Shown: one piece after another, positions 46,115 to 58,256 of the stretch
How positions within the stretch are numbered: position 1 is the stretch's first letter
Layout of the letters: every line of letters begins with the position of its first letter
DNA from: Triticum aestivum
Taxonomy: Eukaryota; Streptophyta; Magnoliopsida; Poales; Poaceae
Direction of reading: 5' to 3'
Assembly (NCBI RefSeq): GCF_018294505.1
Contig: NC_057795.1
Location: 520,195,512 to 520,259,511 of the forward strand
Length of the DNA stretch: 64,000 nucleotides
The notes under the pieces: generated by a model
The model's input: the letters and a program-made list of their open reading frames with translations, nothing else
Told to the model about the DNA's origin: nothing
Database searches by the model: none
Position numbers and translations under genes: made by a program

Positions 46115-46883
46115 GCTGCCGTCTTTGCCTTCACTTTATCTGCCTTAGTAGTTTTTAAATAACTTTGTTAATTCGAACAATTCCACCCGCGGGGTGTATC
46201 TTGAACTTATACTTGAAGATTCGGCCAAGGGCCTATGTAAATATTTATCCGAGTTCTATCTTTCCTTGCTCATTGCTCTTTTGGCTTTTCCCTTTGCCGC
46301 CTTCCCTTAGTTGCCGCCTTGCCAGACGGACAACCGCTCTGCAGAATGCCGCTGGATCAAATGCTTGGCTACTTTAGGAAGGCAAGTACTCGGCCATTTT
46401 AGAGTCTCTTTAACAAGTTGGATAGAAAGCGGCAAGCCGACTACTAAAGAGTCGGCTTTCCTTAATAGAGGCTAGTAGAAAGCGGCAAGCCGACTACTCA
46501 TGAGTCGGCTTTTACTTGAAAGATGCTGGAAGCCGTCTAAAGCTATGTTTGTGCTTTGGGTCCTTAGCCATTTTTCGTGTGGGCGCCCGTTCTTCCTTAC
46601 TCCTGCCTACCAAACAGTCGCTCTGCGAGCTGCGGCTTTGACAGGAGACGGCTTAGGCACCACACACTACTTGTCTGACTGCGGGAAGCACTTTATAGCG
46701 CGAGGCGGCGAATCCCCGGGCCGACTAGTCGAGCCCGGTGCCAGGCGGCATTAACAAAGAGTAATATACTCGAAGGAATAATTCTTATCATACAGATAAC
46801 AAAAAAGGGCAGTCCCCGAGCTCGTCTCGGGGGGCCCAAAGTCTTGGTACTTTAATACAAAGGGTAGCGTGATACATATTGCA
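46115..46883. other. Gypsy-T intergenic region between convergent 3' ends
   Basis: This region lies between the aORF stop (plus strand, 46114) and the integrase stop (minus strand, 46884), so two transcripts converge here. It contains two near-identical hairpins (46434-46458 and 46487-46511) and an agtccccgag motif at 46811. No gene is recognised. Confidence 0.7.
46434..46511. repeat. Twin hairpins, period 53 bp
   Basis: Each hairpin has perfect 9-bp arms (aagccgact / agtcggctt) and a 7-base loop (actaaag in the first, actcatg in the second). The units repeat with a 53-bp period. Confidence 0.9.
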
Positions 46884-48252
46884 TCAACTGTAAAATCTTC
46901 GGAGAATATTTGCATTCCACGGGCTCTCTGTCTCTTTGCCGGAGTCGTCCCTCTTGCGTGCTCGGGGCTTCTGAGCATCGATCAGGTAGTAGGAGTCATT
47001 TCCCAGCACCTTGCTGATAATGAAGGGGCCTTCCCAAGGCGCCGACAGCTTGTGCTGGCCAGCTGTTCGCTGGATCAGTCGGAGCACAAGGTCGCCCTCT
47101 TGGAAAGATCTTGGCCTGACCTTCCTGTTGTAGTATCGGCGCAGACTCTGCTGGTAGATGCTGGACCGGCTGATTGCCAACAACCGGCCCTCTTCCAGCA
47201 GATCGACGCCGTCTTGACGTGCTTCTTCTGCTTCTTCCTCGGTGTACATGGTGACTTGCGGGGAGTCGAACTCTATGTCCGTCGGGATGATGGCTTCGGC
47301 ACCGTAGACGAGGAAGAAGGGTGTGAAGTCGGTTGACTTGTTTGGAGTCGTGCGCAGACTCCAGAGGACGGCCGGCAGCTCCTCAAGCCAGCAGCCGGCC
47401 GATCGCTCCAGCGGCTCGACCAGTCGAGGCTTGATGCCAGATAAGATGAGGCCGTTTGCTCGCTCCACCTGGCCGTTTGACTGCGGATGGGCAACGGACG
47501 CTAAGTCCAGTCGGATGCCATGCGTCGCGCAGAAACGGGCCAAGGCGCCTTTGGCAAAATTTGTGCCATTGTCGGTGATGATGCTGTGTGGGATGCCGTA
47601 CCCAGTCGTGATGTCCGCGATGAAAGTCACTGCAGTTGGACCATTCAACTTCTTGATGGGTTTCACTTCTATCCACTTGGTGAACTTGTCCACCGCGACA
47701 AGTAGATGAGTTAAGCCACCTCCTACCGTCTTGAATGGTCCCACCATGTCCAGGCCCCAAACCGCAAAGGGCCAGGCGATGGGGATGGTCTTGAGTGCGG
47801 AATCTGGCTGAAGCGGCTTGGAATGGAACATCTGGCACCCCTTGCATTTTTGGACTAATTCCTTGGCCTCTTCTAGGGCAGTCGGCCAGAAGAAACCATG
47901 CCGGAAGGCTTTGGCGACGAGTGCTCTTGAAGCCGCATGGTGACCGCACTCACCTTCATGGATGTCTTTGAGAATTGCCTGGCCTTGCTCTGCCTCGACG
48001 CAGCATTGGTAGACACCAGTGACGCTGCGCCTGACCAGCTCTGTATTGACTATGGTGTAGGCTGCCGCTCGATGTTGCACTTGCCGAGCCAAGATTTCAT
48101 CAGTTGGCAGCTCTCTGTTTACTAGGAACTTGAGGATGGGCTGGGCCCATGAGGGTGCTGCTATTTCTTCAATTGCCACTATTGCGACTTGGACAAGGGC
48201 GGCTGGGCTGGGAGGCGGCGGGTTGGAGTCCGCAGCCGCTTGCTGACTTGAC
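46884..48252 (-). pseudogene. Gypsy-T integrase (pol C-terminal part)
   Basis: One continuous frame of about 455 codons. It has an HHCC zinc-binding region (GHHAASRALVAKAF then CKGCQMFH), and the catalytic triad in GLDMVGPF, ITDNGTNF and SNGQVERANG. The C-terminal part is basic and ends SPWNANILRRFYS. The frame itself has no stop, but it is cut off from the rest of pol by Sire-2; bases 48248-48252 are ttgac, and the reading frame continues from 60131. By family it joins the cDNA to the host chromosome. No chromodomain is seen, as in Tat elements. Confidence 0.92.
48248..48252. repeat. Target-site duplication of Sire-2 (left)
   Basis: The bases ttgac precede the Sire-2 5' LTR and recur at 60131-60135. 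Confidence 0.95.
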
Positions 48253-49690
48253 TGAAAGTGCAATCATGCCCTCAATCATATTTTGATGTTGATGACAACA
48301 CATATGCTCGGGACTAATCATGTTTATCAAGTATATCTCAGGATTATGTTCCAAAGACCGTGTGCATGGATCATGACTAGGGACAAAAAGCATATAACTC
48401 AAGAATGGAGATACAAGATGTTGACTTCATTTATGGTTTGTTCTTGAGTATAGGGATCCCGCACTATTAAGAGGGGATCGATGGATCTAGTGAAAAACTT
48501 GCTCAAAAGCTACTATCTCTATACCTTGCCTTCGGACGTCCGGTGTTCTACGGACGTCCGGTCCTTCCTGATTGCCCAGACGTCCGGACACTTCCTGACG
48601 TCCGACACGTCCACAACAGAAACATTTATATGGATGTCCGGAACCCTCCGGACGTCCGACACTTCCACAACAGAAACATTTCTACGGATGTCCGGAACCC
48701 TCCGGACGTCCGACACTTTCACAACAGAAGCGTTCTTACGGATGTCCGGCCCTGCTCGGACGTCCGTATCCTATACACTGAGTTGTGGGTCACACTTTTC
48801 ACAGCGGTCGGTCGTCCGATGGCTGTCGGACGTCCGGACCCATTTGGGCCTCCGGACGTCCGGACCCATTTGGGCCTCCGGACGTCCGACGTTCTCCGGA
48901 CGTCCGGCCATCCTGCACCCCAAACGGTCACTTCTTCCCACCACCTATATATATACCTTTCCCTTCCACAGGATAAGGTTGACCATTCACTTTGAGCCTC
49001 TCAAGAACACTCCTCACTATCTCTCTCATTCATCCACACTAAATCCTAGATTCCCAAGTGTTCTAGGAGCATTTGAGAGAAGTTCTCCAATCAAGTGATA
49101 GATCCACTTCTTCCCCTTCTTTGCACCAAAGGAATTGGTGACTTGATCAAGTTTTGAGCATTTCCCCATCGTTCTTGTTACTCTTGGAGGTTGGAGACTC
49201 CTAGGCGGTAGGAGTCATTCGGAGAGGAATCGAACTTTGTGATTAGCCTCGGAAAAGTTTGTGAGGGTTTGGAGACCACCCCAAGGTCTACCACTAGTGG
49301 TTGAGAAACACCTCCGTGGTGTTGTCTCAAAGGGAGAATAGGGTGAGCCTTCGTGGCGTTGGTGTGCCTTCGTGGTAACATCCACCTCTCTAACGGTGAC
49401 TAGCTTCCCTCCAAGGAAGTGAACATCGGCTTACATCCTCGTCTCCCGGAGTTGCGGTTATTCCTAACCTTAACCCTCTACTTGTGGTTACTTGTCTCTT
49501 TACACTTACGTACATTATATTGTGCTTGACTACTTGCTTGTTTGTGTTATTTGTTTAGTACTTTGTGCTCACGTGCAATTGTTAGGCTCATCTTCATATT
49601 CCGCATTATTGCCTAAAAATTGCCAAGTAATAATTAAAATTTGTAATTGTACCTATTCACCCCCCCTCTAGGTCCATTTCGATCCTTTCA
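48253..49690 (+). repeat. Sire-2 5' LTR
   Basis: The LTR starts tgaaagtgcaatc and ends cgatcctttca, 1438 bp. U3 contains nine perfect cggacgtccg copies (48533-48906) and then a TATA box (ctatatatatacc, 48945-48957). Confidence 0.95.
48533..48906. promoter_or_regulatory. Palindrome array in Sire-2 5' LTR U3
   Basis: Perfect copies of the self-complementary 10-mer cggacgtccg start at 48533, 48551, 48649, 48703, 48757, 48827, 48853, 48879 and 48897. Several one-mismatch copies (gatgtccgg, cggtcgtccg, agacgtccg) lie between them. Some spacings are regular: 54 bp twice, 26 bp twice. Each has an ACGT core, which plant bZIP factors can bind. Confidence 0.85.
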
Positions 49691-49692
49691 AT

Positions 49693-49704
49693 TGGTATCA
49701 GAGC
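49693..49704 (+). promoter_or_regulatory. Sire-2 primer binding site
   Basis: The bases tggtatcagagc, two bases after the LTR, exactly match the initiator Met-tRNA type PBS. Confidence 0.93.
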
Positions 49705-49744
49705 CTCGTGCTCTATTCTTGTGGCTTAACCGCCCTAGAGAAAG

Positions 49745-52263
49745 ATGAACCCAGATGGGACTCCCCTGGTTGTAGATCCTAAGGATAAATGCGAGGTTTC
49801 TTCTGAAGTCAAGTCCTTTACGTCTCAGGATCTAGAACAGGCCCTTGCTAAGCAAAAAGAGGAGCATGATGCTTCTCTTGAGGCTTTGGTCCAACTGAGA
49901 TTAGCCACGTTGTCCGCGGTGCTTGCACCACACTCAAGTGGTGTGGGTCCGAGGCCAACCGTGCCTACATCATCACTTGGTCAACAACCTCCTAGCAATG
50001 AACATGCTAGTATTCCTTGGCTTTATGCAAGACCTCAGGTTGAGAAACCAAGATATAATCCTCAAGGCAAACCTCCTTTACTTACTGCTACTGCCGATTT
50101 TGCCTTGTGGAAAGTTGCTATGCAGGATCATCTTCGACATGGAAACGATGAGATGCTGGAGATTACAGAGTATGGCTATCATGTGGTTGATCCAAAGAAC
50201 CCCACACCAAGAGAAATATATGACAAGAAACTCAATGACACGACAATCATGTGTATAAGGAGAGGTATGGATGAAAAGCAAAGGAGACCTTTCATACACA
50301 TCAAAAGTGCCAAGGAACTATGGGAAAGTATTATACGATCCAGGACTGGCACTTCTACCCTCCGGAGTGCTCAATATGAAATTGCCAAGGGGCAATTGCA
50401 AAAATTTTGTATGGAAAAAGGTGAAACCCCCAATCAACTCCTTGAGCGTCTCATGATTCTCACTGCGGATATTGAGTCATGTGAGTGTGACAAGACACAA
50501 GATGGATTCAATATGACTAAGAGGTTTCTTGTGGATAAGTTGCTTCATGCTCTTGCTCCATATCATCATCAAATGGTGTGGGACATAAGACAACACCATA
50601 CCTTCAAGGAAATGACTACAGATGACATCATATCCACCTTCCAACTATTTGAAGAGTCAAAGGCCAATGCCACAAAACATCTTGCCATGCATGGTTCCCC
50701 ATCATCAAAAATCAATCTTGCATTGAAGGCCAAGCAAGTATGTGAAGATGAGCAAAGTGAAGAAGAAGAAGAAGATGATGATGATGAAGATGGTAATGAT
50801 ATTGACTCCGACGAGGGCCCCTCGTATGAAGACATGGCTCTTTTTGTCAAGAAGTTTAGCGCCGGAAAATTCAAGGGAAGATTTCAAAAGAAGAAAATAA
50901 GAAAATGCTACAACTGTGAAGAAACCAGTCACTTCTCCAACGAGTGCCCTTATGAGAAGAGAGAAGATAAACCAAGGTTCCCAAGACCTTTCCCAAGAAG
51001 AAGTTGCCAAATCCTTTGAACTCCAAGCTCAAGAAGAGAGATGGAATGGCAATGGTTGCTCAAGAAGAATCTGATCCGGATGATGTTAGTGGTGTTGCCG
51101 GAGTTGCTCAAGACTCTCAAAACACGTTGAGGTTAGTAAACAAGAGTGGTGACGTGATCACCTACAACTACATGAAAGATTACAAGGGCAACACTCACAA
51201 GTGCCTAATGGTAAAGGCCATGGTTGAAGAAGGAGAGGACCAAAGCTCTTCTGACAAGGTCAAGGTAACTCCACGATCAAATCCTCCCCTTTTCACACCT
51301 TCTACTCCTAGTGATGAGTACCTTGATGCGGAGGATAGCTATGAGGATGATGATCTAGATGATCCTATGATTGCTAAACTTAATAAGTTCATGTGCTCCC
51401 TCAAAGGAAAGAAACTCACTATGTTTCGTATGCTTATGGAGATGGTGAGTAAGCACACCATCACCATTAAGGAACTCGAAACCCTCGTCACCGAGGAAAA
51501 GGAAAAGTGTGAAATCCTTGAGCGGAAAGTCCAATATGAGGAAGCACGAAATGATGAACTATGCTTAAAAATTGGTGCAAATATTGATGTTCACACTAAT
51601 GATCTTGCCTCCTTGAAAAAGGCTATTGACTCTTGCGAAGAGTTAATGAATGATAAAAGCAAGCTTGTGAAGTTTCATGCTTCTCTATCTAAGGATTGTG
51701 AGCTTCTATCCGTGTCTCTCAAGACTAAGGAAGGAGAGCTCACCGTTCTTAGAAAGAGTTTTGAGACGCTCAAACTTACTTATCTTGAAACTTTAGCCAA
51801 GGCTTGTGCTACTAACTCTAGTAGTGATCTAGCATCTATTCTTGAGGAAAATCGTCTTCTCAAGGCTCAAATTGAGAAAGGTCTCATGACATGTGCTCAA
51901 GGGCAAAAGAATCTTGATGAGATTTTGAGCCAACACAATGAGGTGTTTGCCAAAGAGGGACTTGGGTTTGACCCTAGCACAAGCAAGAAGAAGATGTCCT
52001 CCCAAAAGTGCACAACTCCTCTAAATGAAACTTTTGTAAGAGAAGGGCACAAGGAGAAAGGTAAGGTTGTGAGTGGGAAGGCCACAAGGGGCATGCCCAC
52101 TCTCAACAAGCCTAAAGAGTTCATGCCTCCTTCCTATGTACTTCGTAAGACTAAGGATGGAGAAGTCTTTGCAAAATTTGTTGGTCCTCGAAATGCATTC
52201 CGGTTCTATGCTATTTGGGTCCCTAAGACCCTTGCAAAATGGGTGCCTCTAACCAAGTCTTAA
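49745..52263 (+). pseudogene. Sire-2 gag, one frameshift
   Basis: The ATG at 49745 opens a 424-codon frame: capsid-like region (DFALWKVAMQDHLRHGND, KSAKELWESIIRSRTGTS), an acidic stretch (SEEEEEDDDDEDGNDI) and a CCHC knuckle (CYNCEETSHFSNEC) near 50905. It breaks at 51019. The next frame (51004-52263) overlaps it by 16 bases and carries a long coiled coil (about 51440-51880) and a C-terminal KDGEVFAKFVGPRNAFRFY region. A one-base change near 51010 would explain the break. Family role: particle protein. Confidence 0.88.
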
Positions 52264-52291
52264 TTGTGTGTAGGTAAGCTTCTCCGGTGGA

Positions 52292-55200
52292 GTGAAATGG
52301 GTGATTGATAGTGGATGTACAAATCATATGACCGGAGATAGCAAATTGCTCTACGATTTCATGGAAGCTATTCAACCATTCATGAGCATTATGTTTGGTG
52401 GAGGTTCAAAAGGACAGGTACTCGGGTTGGGAAAGGTGGCTATCACCAACGACATGTCTCTTGCAAATGTTATGCTTGTCCAATCCCTTAAATACCAATT
52501 GCTTTCTATTTGCCAATTGGCTTCTGTTGGTTATGATACACTCTTTGGACTAACAGATGTGAAAGTCTTTAGGAGAGATACTCTCGAAGTGGCCTTTGTT
52601 GGAGAGTTGGATGGCAACCTTTACACGGTTGATTTCTCGAAAGAGAGCACATTCCATGCAACTTGTCTAATGGCCAAGGCTGACAAGGGGTGGCTATGGC
52701 ATCGCCGGCTAGCCCATGTCGGCATGAGAAATCTTCAAGATCTCTTAAAGGGGAATCACATCCTTGGACTAACCAATGTCTCTTTTGAGAAAGATCGTGT
52801 GTGTAGTGCATGCATAGCCGGGAAGCAACATCAATCAAAGCACCCACCCAAGAACATAGTATCTACTTGAAGGCCCCTGGAGCTCCTTCATGTGGATCTT
52901 TTTGGGCCTCCTTCATGGGATAGTCTTGGTGGGAAAAAGTATGGGCTTGTCATTGTTGATGATTACTCAAGATATACATGGGTGTTCTTCCTCAAGTCCA
53001 AGGACGAAACGAAGATCACCTTCATTGATTTTGCCAAGCAAGCTCAACGCAAGTTTGACAAAGAAATCCGAGCAATAAGGAGTGACAATGGCTCTGAGTT
53101 CAAGAACTATACTTTGGAAGAATTTCTTAGTGATGAAGGGATTGAGCATCAATATTCAGCTCCATACACTCCTCAGCAAAATGGTGTAGCCAAACGGAAG
53201 AACCGTACACTTGTAGAGTTGGCAAGGTCCATGTTGGATGAATACAAGTCACCACATAGTTTTTGGGCTAAAGCTGTCAATACTGCGTGCCATGCATCAA
53301 ACCGACTCTTCCTCCGCACTATATTGGAAAAGACTCTGTATGAGCTTCTAACTGGAAACAAGCCAAATGTCAAGTACTTTGGTGTATTTGGGTGCAAATG
53401 TTTCATTCTCAACAAAAGAGAACGGTTAGGAAAATTTCAATCCCAAACAATTGAGGGTATATTTGTTGGTTATGGATCAAACTCTCACGCCTATAGAGTC
53501 TACAACAAATCCAATGGATGTGTTGTAGAAACTTGTGACGTGGTGTTTGATGAATTTAATGGCTCCCATGGGGAGCAAGTTGATCTAAGTGATGTAGGTG
53601 AAGAAGATTCGTCTCAAGACATTTTGAACATGGGTGTTGGTGCACTTCTTCCTATGGAACAAGAACCTCATGATGATGAAGAAGAATATGGAGGTATCAC
53701 ACATCATCAAACTACTTCAACATCCATAACAACACAAGTTCCTAGTGTTCAATCGATACCCTTATCCCAAGTTGAATAGGTTAATCAAGTCTCTCTTAAT
53801 AATAATCATCAAGAACAAGATCATCATCAAGAGCAAGAACAAGAAAGTCCAATCATGGATGAAGAACCTCAACAAATGCAACATGACCAAGAAGATCTTC
53901 CTCCACACGTGAATGATCCATATGTTGAAGATGTGGATGATGGACATGAAGTTGAACCTCGTGAAACCCTCACCTCCATCATGCCTCGAGTGGCCGGTCG
54001 TGTTGTTGTTGACAAAATCCTCACCGGCATCTCGAAAGGTAGAGTCACTCGTAAACATTTGACAAACTTTTGTGCTCACTTCTCGTTTGTGTCTAGTATT
54101 GAGCCACTCAAGGTACAAGAGGCATTGATGGACAACGATTGGCTTGTTGCTATGCAAGAAGAGTTGAACAGTTTTGAACGCAACCAAGTGTGGTCACTAG
54201 TCAAGAGGCCATCCACCGAGCACAACGTCATTGGAACAAAATGGATTTTCAAGAACAAGCAAGATGAAAATGGTGTAATCATCTGCAACAAGGCAAGGTT
54301 AGTGGCACAAGGGTACTCACAAGTTGAAGGTTTGGACTTTGGTGAGACCTTTGCCCCCGTTGCCCGTCTTGAATCCATTCGCATTTTACTTGCGTATGCC
54401 GCTTTCAATGGTTTTACATTACATCAAATGGATGTGAAGAGTGCTTTCCTTAACGGTCCTCTACAAGAAGAAGTATATGTGTCACAACCACCCGGGTTCG
54501 TTGATCCCTTTCACAAAGACTATGTGTATAAACTTCATAAGGCTTTGTATGGCCTCAAACAAGCACCTCGTGCTTGGTATGATCATTTGAAGAAGTTTTT
54601 ACTCGATGATGGTTTTGTGAGAGGGGTGATCGATCCCACTCTTTTTACTAAGAGGGACAAGGGTGATTTGATTCTATGCCAAATCTATGTAGATGACATC
54701 ATTTTTGGTTCTCCTAACATTCATTTGTGTAAGAAGTTTGCGGATTAAATGACCAAGAATTTTGAAATGTCACTCAATACGGATTTGAAGTTCTTTCTCA
54801 GATTTCAAATTCAACAATTTCAGGAAGGAATTTTCTTATCTCAAGCAAAGTACCTCAAGGATATTCTAGAAATGTTTGGTATGTCTGACGCTAGTCCATG
54901 CAAGACACCCATGCCAACCAAAATTACTCTCACTGAAGACACAAATGGTACTTCTTTCGACCCATCTACTTACCACTCTATGATTGGTTCATTGCTTTAT
55001 CTTTGTGCATCTAGACCAGACATCATGTTCAGTGTATGCATGTGTGCTAGATTTCAAGCTTTCCCTATGGAAAGTCATCATAAGGCGGTTAAGCATATTC
55101 TTAGATACCTTGTTCACACCCCAAAGTTGGGCCTCTAGTACCCCAAGGATGCTAAGTTTGATCTCATTGGGTACACGGATGCGGATTGGGCTGGAGACAA

Positions 55201-55639
55201 AGTGGATCGTAAGTCCACATCCGATGCATGTCAGTTTCTTGGACGATCCTTGGTGAGTTGGTCCTCGAAGAAACAAAATTGTATTGCTCTCTCTACCGCA
55301 GAAGTTGAATACATTGCTGCCGCTAGTTGTGCAACTCAGTTGTTATGGATGAGGCAAACTTTGAAGGATTACGGTATCACCTATAGAAATGTGCCTCTTC
55401 TGTGTGATAATGAAAGTGCCATCAATATTGCTGAGAACCCCAAAGATCATCTCCGCACCAAACACATTGATATTAGGTATCATTTCTTGAGAGATCATGT
55501 TGAAAAGGGTGATATTCACATTGATCACATTGGTACAGATTTTCAACTAGCAGATATCTTCACCAAACCTTTAGATGAAGCAAGGTTCTGTCGACTTAGG
55601 CGTGAACTTGGTATCTTGGAGCTTGACAACATTATGTGA
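52292..55639 (+). pseudogene. Sire-2 pol, four in-frame stops
   Basis: All blocks share one frame. Protease: [14 protein letters not shown] (52297). Pre-integrase: LWHRRLAHVGMRNL. Integrase: HVDLFGP, IRSDNGSEF and AKRKNRTL (the catalytic E of ERKNR reads K here), 52890-53215. [22 protein letters not shown] and YVDDIIFGS (54425-54715). RNase H: YTDADWAGDK and LSTAEVEYIAA (55170-55325). Stops at 52868 (TGA), 53777 (TAG), 54746 (TAA) and 55136 (TAG). The frame ends at TGA 55637-55639. Confidence 0.9.
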
Positions 55640-56715
55640 AATCTAGTACCCATTCATGCATGAATCTAATGTCTTGTCATGATGTAGGGATATACTTAGG
55701 GGAGACATTCAATTCATGAATGTTCTCGCCCTACTATATGCATAAAAAGAACCAACACTCTCAAAGTATCCATGGGTCTAGACCTATGGTGCTTTAACAT
55801 GATGTAGTAGTGACTATGCACTCAAAGTTCAAGTCTTTCCGTGTCATGTCATGTCTACTCAGACATTGTGGCATTAGCCACCACGTGTAGTATATGGCTA
55901 TGATTGAGTAAGGTAGGGTATGAGTTACTACATAAATAAGTTTTACCGTGGACGAAAAATTGCCTTCTCCTCATCATGATCAGCACTTGCATTCTTGCCT
56001 CCTGTCAAAACTTCTGGCATCGGACGTTCGTAGGTTCCGGACGTCCATGTGGTATTTCACTGCTGGTCGTCCGTAAGCATCCGGACGTCCGTATATTCTT
56101 CTCTGATTACCATCGACCGGTCGGCCGGCCTCTCCGGACGTCCGTAAAACCACTCTGGTTCCCTTAAGTTGGCCGTGGCACCGAAAATCCGGACGTCCGT
56201 AAGACTCCGGACGTCCGTCAAAAACTTTCTGTTACAATCTGTCCGGTCGTCCGTAGAATTATCTCTGTCATCCTCTTCCTTCTGTTGGTCCCGACTCCGG
56301 TCGTCCGTACTCTCCCAGACGTCCGGACCCATATTCGACTCCGGTCGTCCGTAGGCTCCAGACGTCCGGACGTTTTTACTGGCCACTATATAAACTGCGC
56401 CGTAGGGTTTCTAAACTAACCACATCCTATCCACTACTTTCCCCACCACCGCCGCCGTTCCTGCCGAGCGACCACTCACCGCGGCCGCCCGCCGCCGTGC
56501 CCCTCGCCGGGCTTCTCTTCTCGTCCAGCCCGTCCAGCCCGTCCAGCCTGGGGTTTCTCTTCTCGTCCAGCCCGTCGACCCCCTGCTCCAGTTCGCCGGT
56601 CGGCTCCTCCGTGTTCTTCCTTTCAAGGTAGGGCACAACCTCCCCCCTCCCTCATGTCTTCACCCTGATCTATGGAGGGGTGTTGATATGTGCTTTCCTT
56701 ATCCCCTAGGTCACG
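55640..56715 (+). promoter_or_regulatory. Sire-2 internal promoter and accessory 5' UTR
   Basis: A cggacgtccg-type array (56028-56371; perfect copies at 56082, 56135, 56190 and 56208, plus cggtcgtccg variants) is followed at once by a TATA box, tatataaa (56387-56394). The leader holds a likely intron, aag|gtaggg near 56629 to ccctag near 56709, just before the ATG at 56716. The arrangement mirrors the U3 of the LTR. Confidence 0.65.
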
Positions 56716-58254
56716 ATGCCTCGGTCCAAGCACTCCGCTCGCAAGCAAGTCGCCGGAGGGCCGGCTCGTCCGTCTTGTCGTGGTGGCTCCGACGACTCCC
56801 AGGAGGAAGATCGCCCTCGAAAACGTGCCGCTCGTCCTCCCAGCTCGTCCAGTGATTCCTCTTCGGAGGGGTCGGACTTTGAGGATGAGCTTGAAGAGGT
56901 GGATCCGTCCCCGATGGTTGGCGTCCGCGTTGCTGCACCCAAGTCAGGCACTCGTCGTCCAACCTTTCAACCTCCTCCTCCTCCGGTGCAACCCCACGGT
57001 GATGCCCGTCACATCTCAATTGAGCCTCCACTGTCACTAGGCCGTCATGTTAAGCGTTTCAACAAGGTCCCCAAATCTTCATATCTTAAATTGCATCGTG
57101 ATGTAGATCAATTTACTGTTGTTAGGGATTCTCATGATAGTCGCTTTCGCACAAATGTCCAAGCCGACATCTTCACCACGATTTTCATCCCTAAAGGCTT
57201 GTCACTTCATGTTTGCATTGATCTTGAGCACATTCACACTCATCCGGAGAAATATCCAGGAGCCATTGAGCTCATTGAGTCGTCAAATCTAGCTGCTCCA
57301 TTCGCTTTTCAACACGATTTTAACCACGCTGCCATCCATCAGTTTTATGCCACATGTTACTTTGCTCCTGATAACACTGTCACATGGATGACCTCTAACA
57401 CTGCACTTATGCTCAGTTTGTCACTGCACTTGGATTTCCCGACACTGGGTTCAAAATCCACAAGGATGACCCCAACCATAAGCCCAAAGGCATTGCAGTC
57501 TATGCGGATCTCCTTAGACCCATATCATCTTTGTCTAACACTGAAAAACAAAAGGGTCTAAATCAAGTCTCCATTTGGCGTTTTCCATTCAACATCATTT
57601 ATCAGTGTGTCATCCGCACCATTTATCCCAAGATGGGTGACAAGGGCTCCTGCAGCAGCTACTGCATTGATCTCATGCATCGCCTCTTCACATCTCCTAA
57701 AGGGAAGATAAATGTTCCACACTTTCTATGGCATGAGATCCTCCTTGCTAGCTTCCAACACAAGCGGGCTTTTCCTCATGCACCTTTTATTCAGGCATTT
57801 ATCGAGAGTGTAGCTCCCTTTCCCATTGCACGCACTCATATACATGAGAGATGGGTCATTCCAGCTCACATGGCGGCTGACCATGTTCCTCCTCCTCCCA
57901 CTACTGCTAGTCGCACCGCCGCTAGTTTTCCTTCTCATGCTACTCATCCTTCTTCCAGTGCTTCCCCCTTTGGGCGCATTGCTCGTTTTCTTGGGAAGGC
58001 TCATTCAGCCATGATGAAGATGTTCACCTACCATTGCTCCCAACACCACGATGTGGTCACTCGCATGGTCACTTCCAAGAACGCTCTGAAGGCTCGTCTG
58101 AGAAACTCAGGCGTATATGATGTGAGTGACGATGAGCGTCTTCCGGCAGACCCCCCTTCTGATTTTGGTTTTCCCTCCGGTCCTGAGTGGGCTGATTTCT
58201 ACTACGAGGCTGGTGTCAGTGGTGTTCATGATGATGATGATGAGGATGATCTCT
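56716..58254 (+). pseudogene. Sire-2 accessory ORF, one frameshift
   Basis: The ATG at 56716 (MPRSKHSARKQVAGG) opens a protein of about 510 residues. It has a basic, then serine- and acid-rich N-terminus (SSSDSSSEGSDFEDELEE), a folded-looking middle (RTNVQADIFTTIFIPKGLSL) and a C-terminal acidic tail (GVHDDDDEDDL). A single frameshift near 57405 separates 56716-57405 from the frame ending at 58254-58256. The second part (IIYQCVIRTIYPKMGDKGS, INVPHFLWHEILLASFQHK) looks like the 'putative plant transposon protein' type. No transmembrane segment is seen, so an envelope role is not supported. Confidence 0.75.
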
Positions 58255-58256
58255 AA

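Noticed and set aside
48533..48906. The regular palindrome array as a CRISPR-like array
   Set aside because: Repeats are 10 bp with uneven spacers, no cas genes are present and this is plant nuclear DNA inside an LTR.
48543..48995. Repetitive open frames in the Sire-2 LTR reading like GRPVLPDCPDVRTLPDVRH on several strands
   Set aside because: They come from the palindromic DNA array, which reads open on both strands; the LTR is not coding and the TATA box lies just after.
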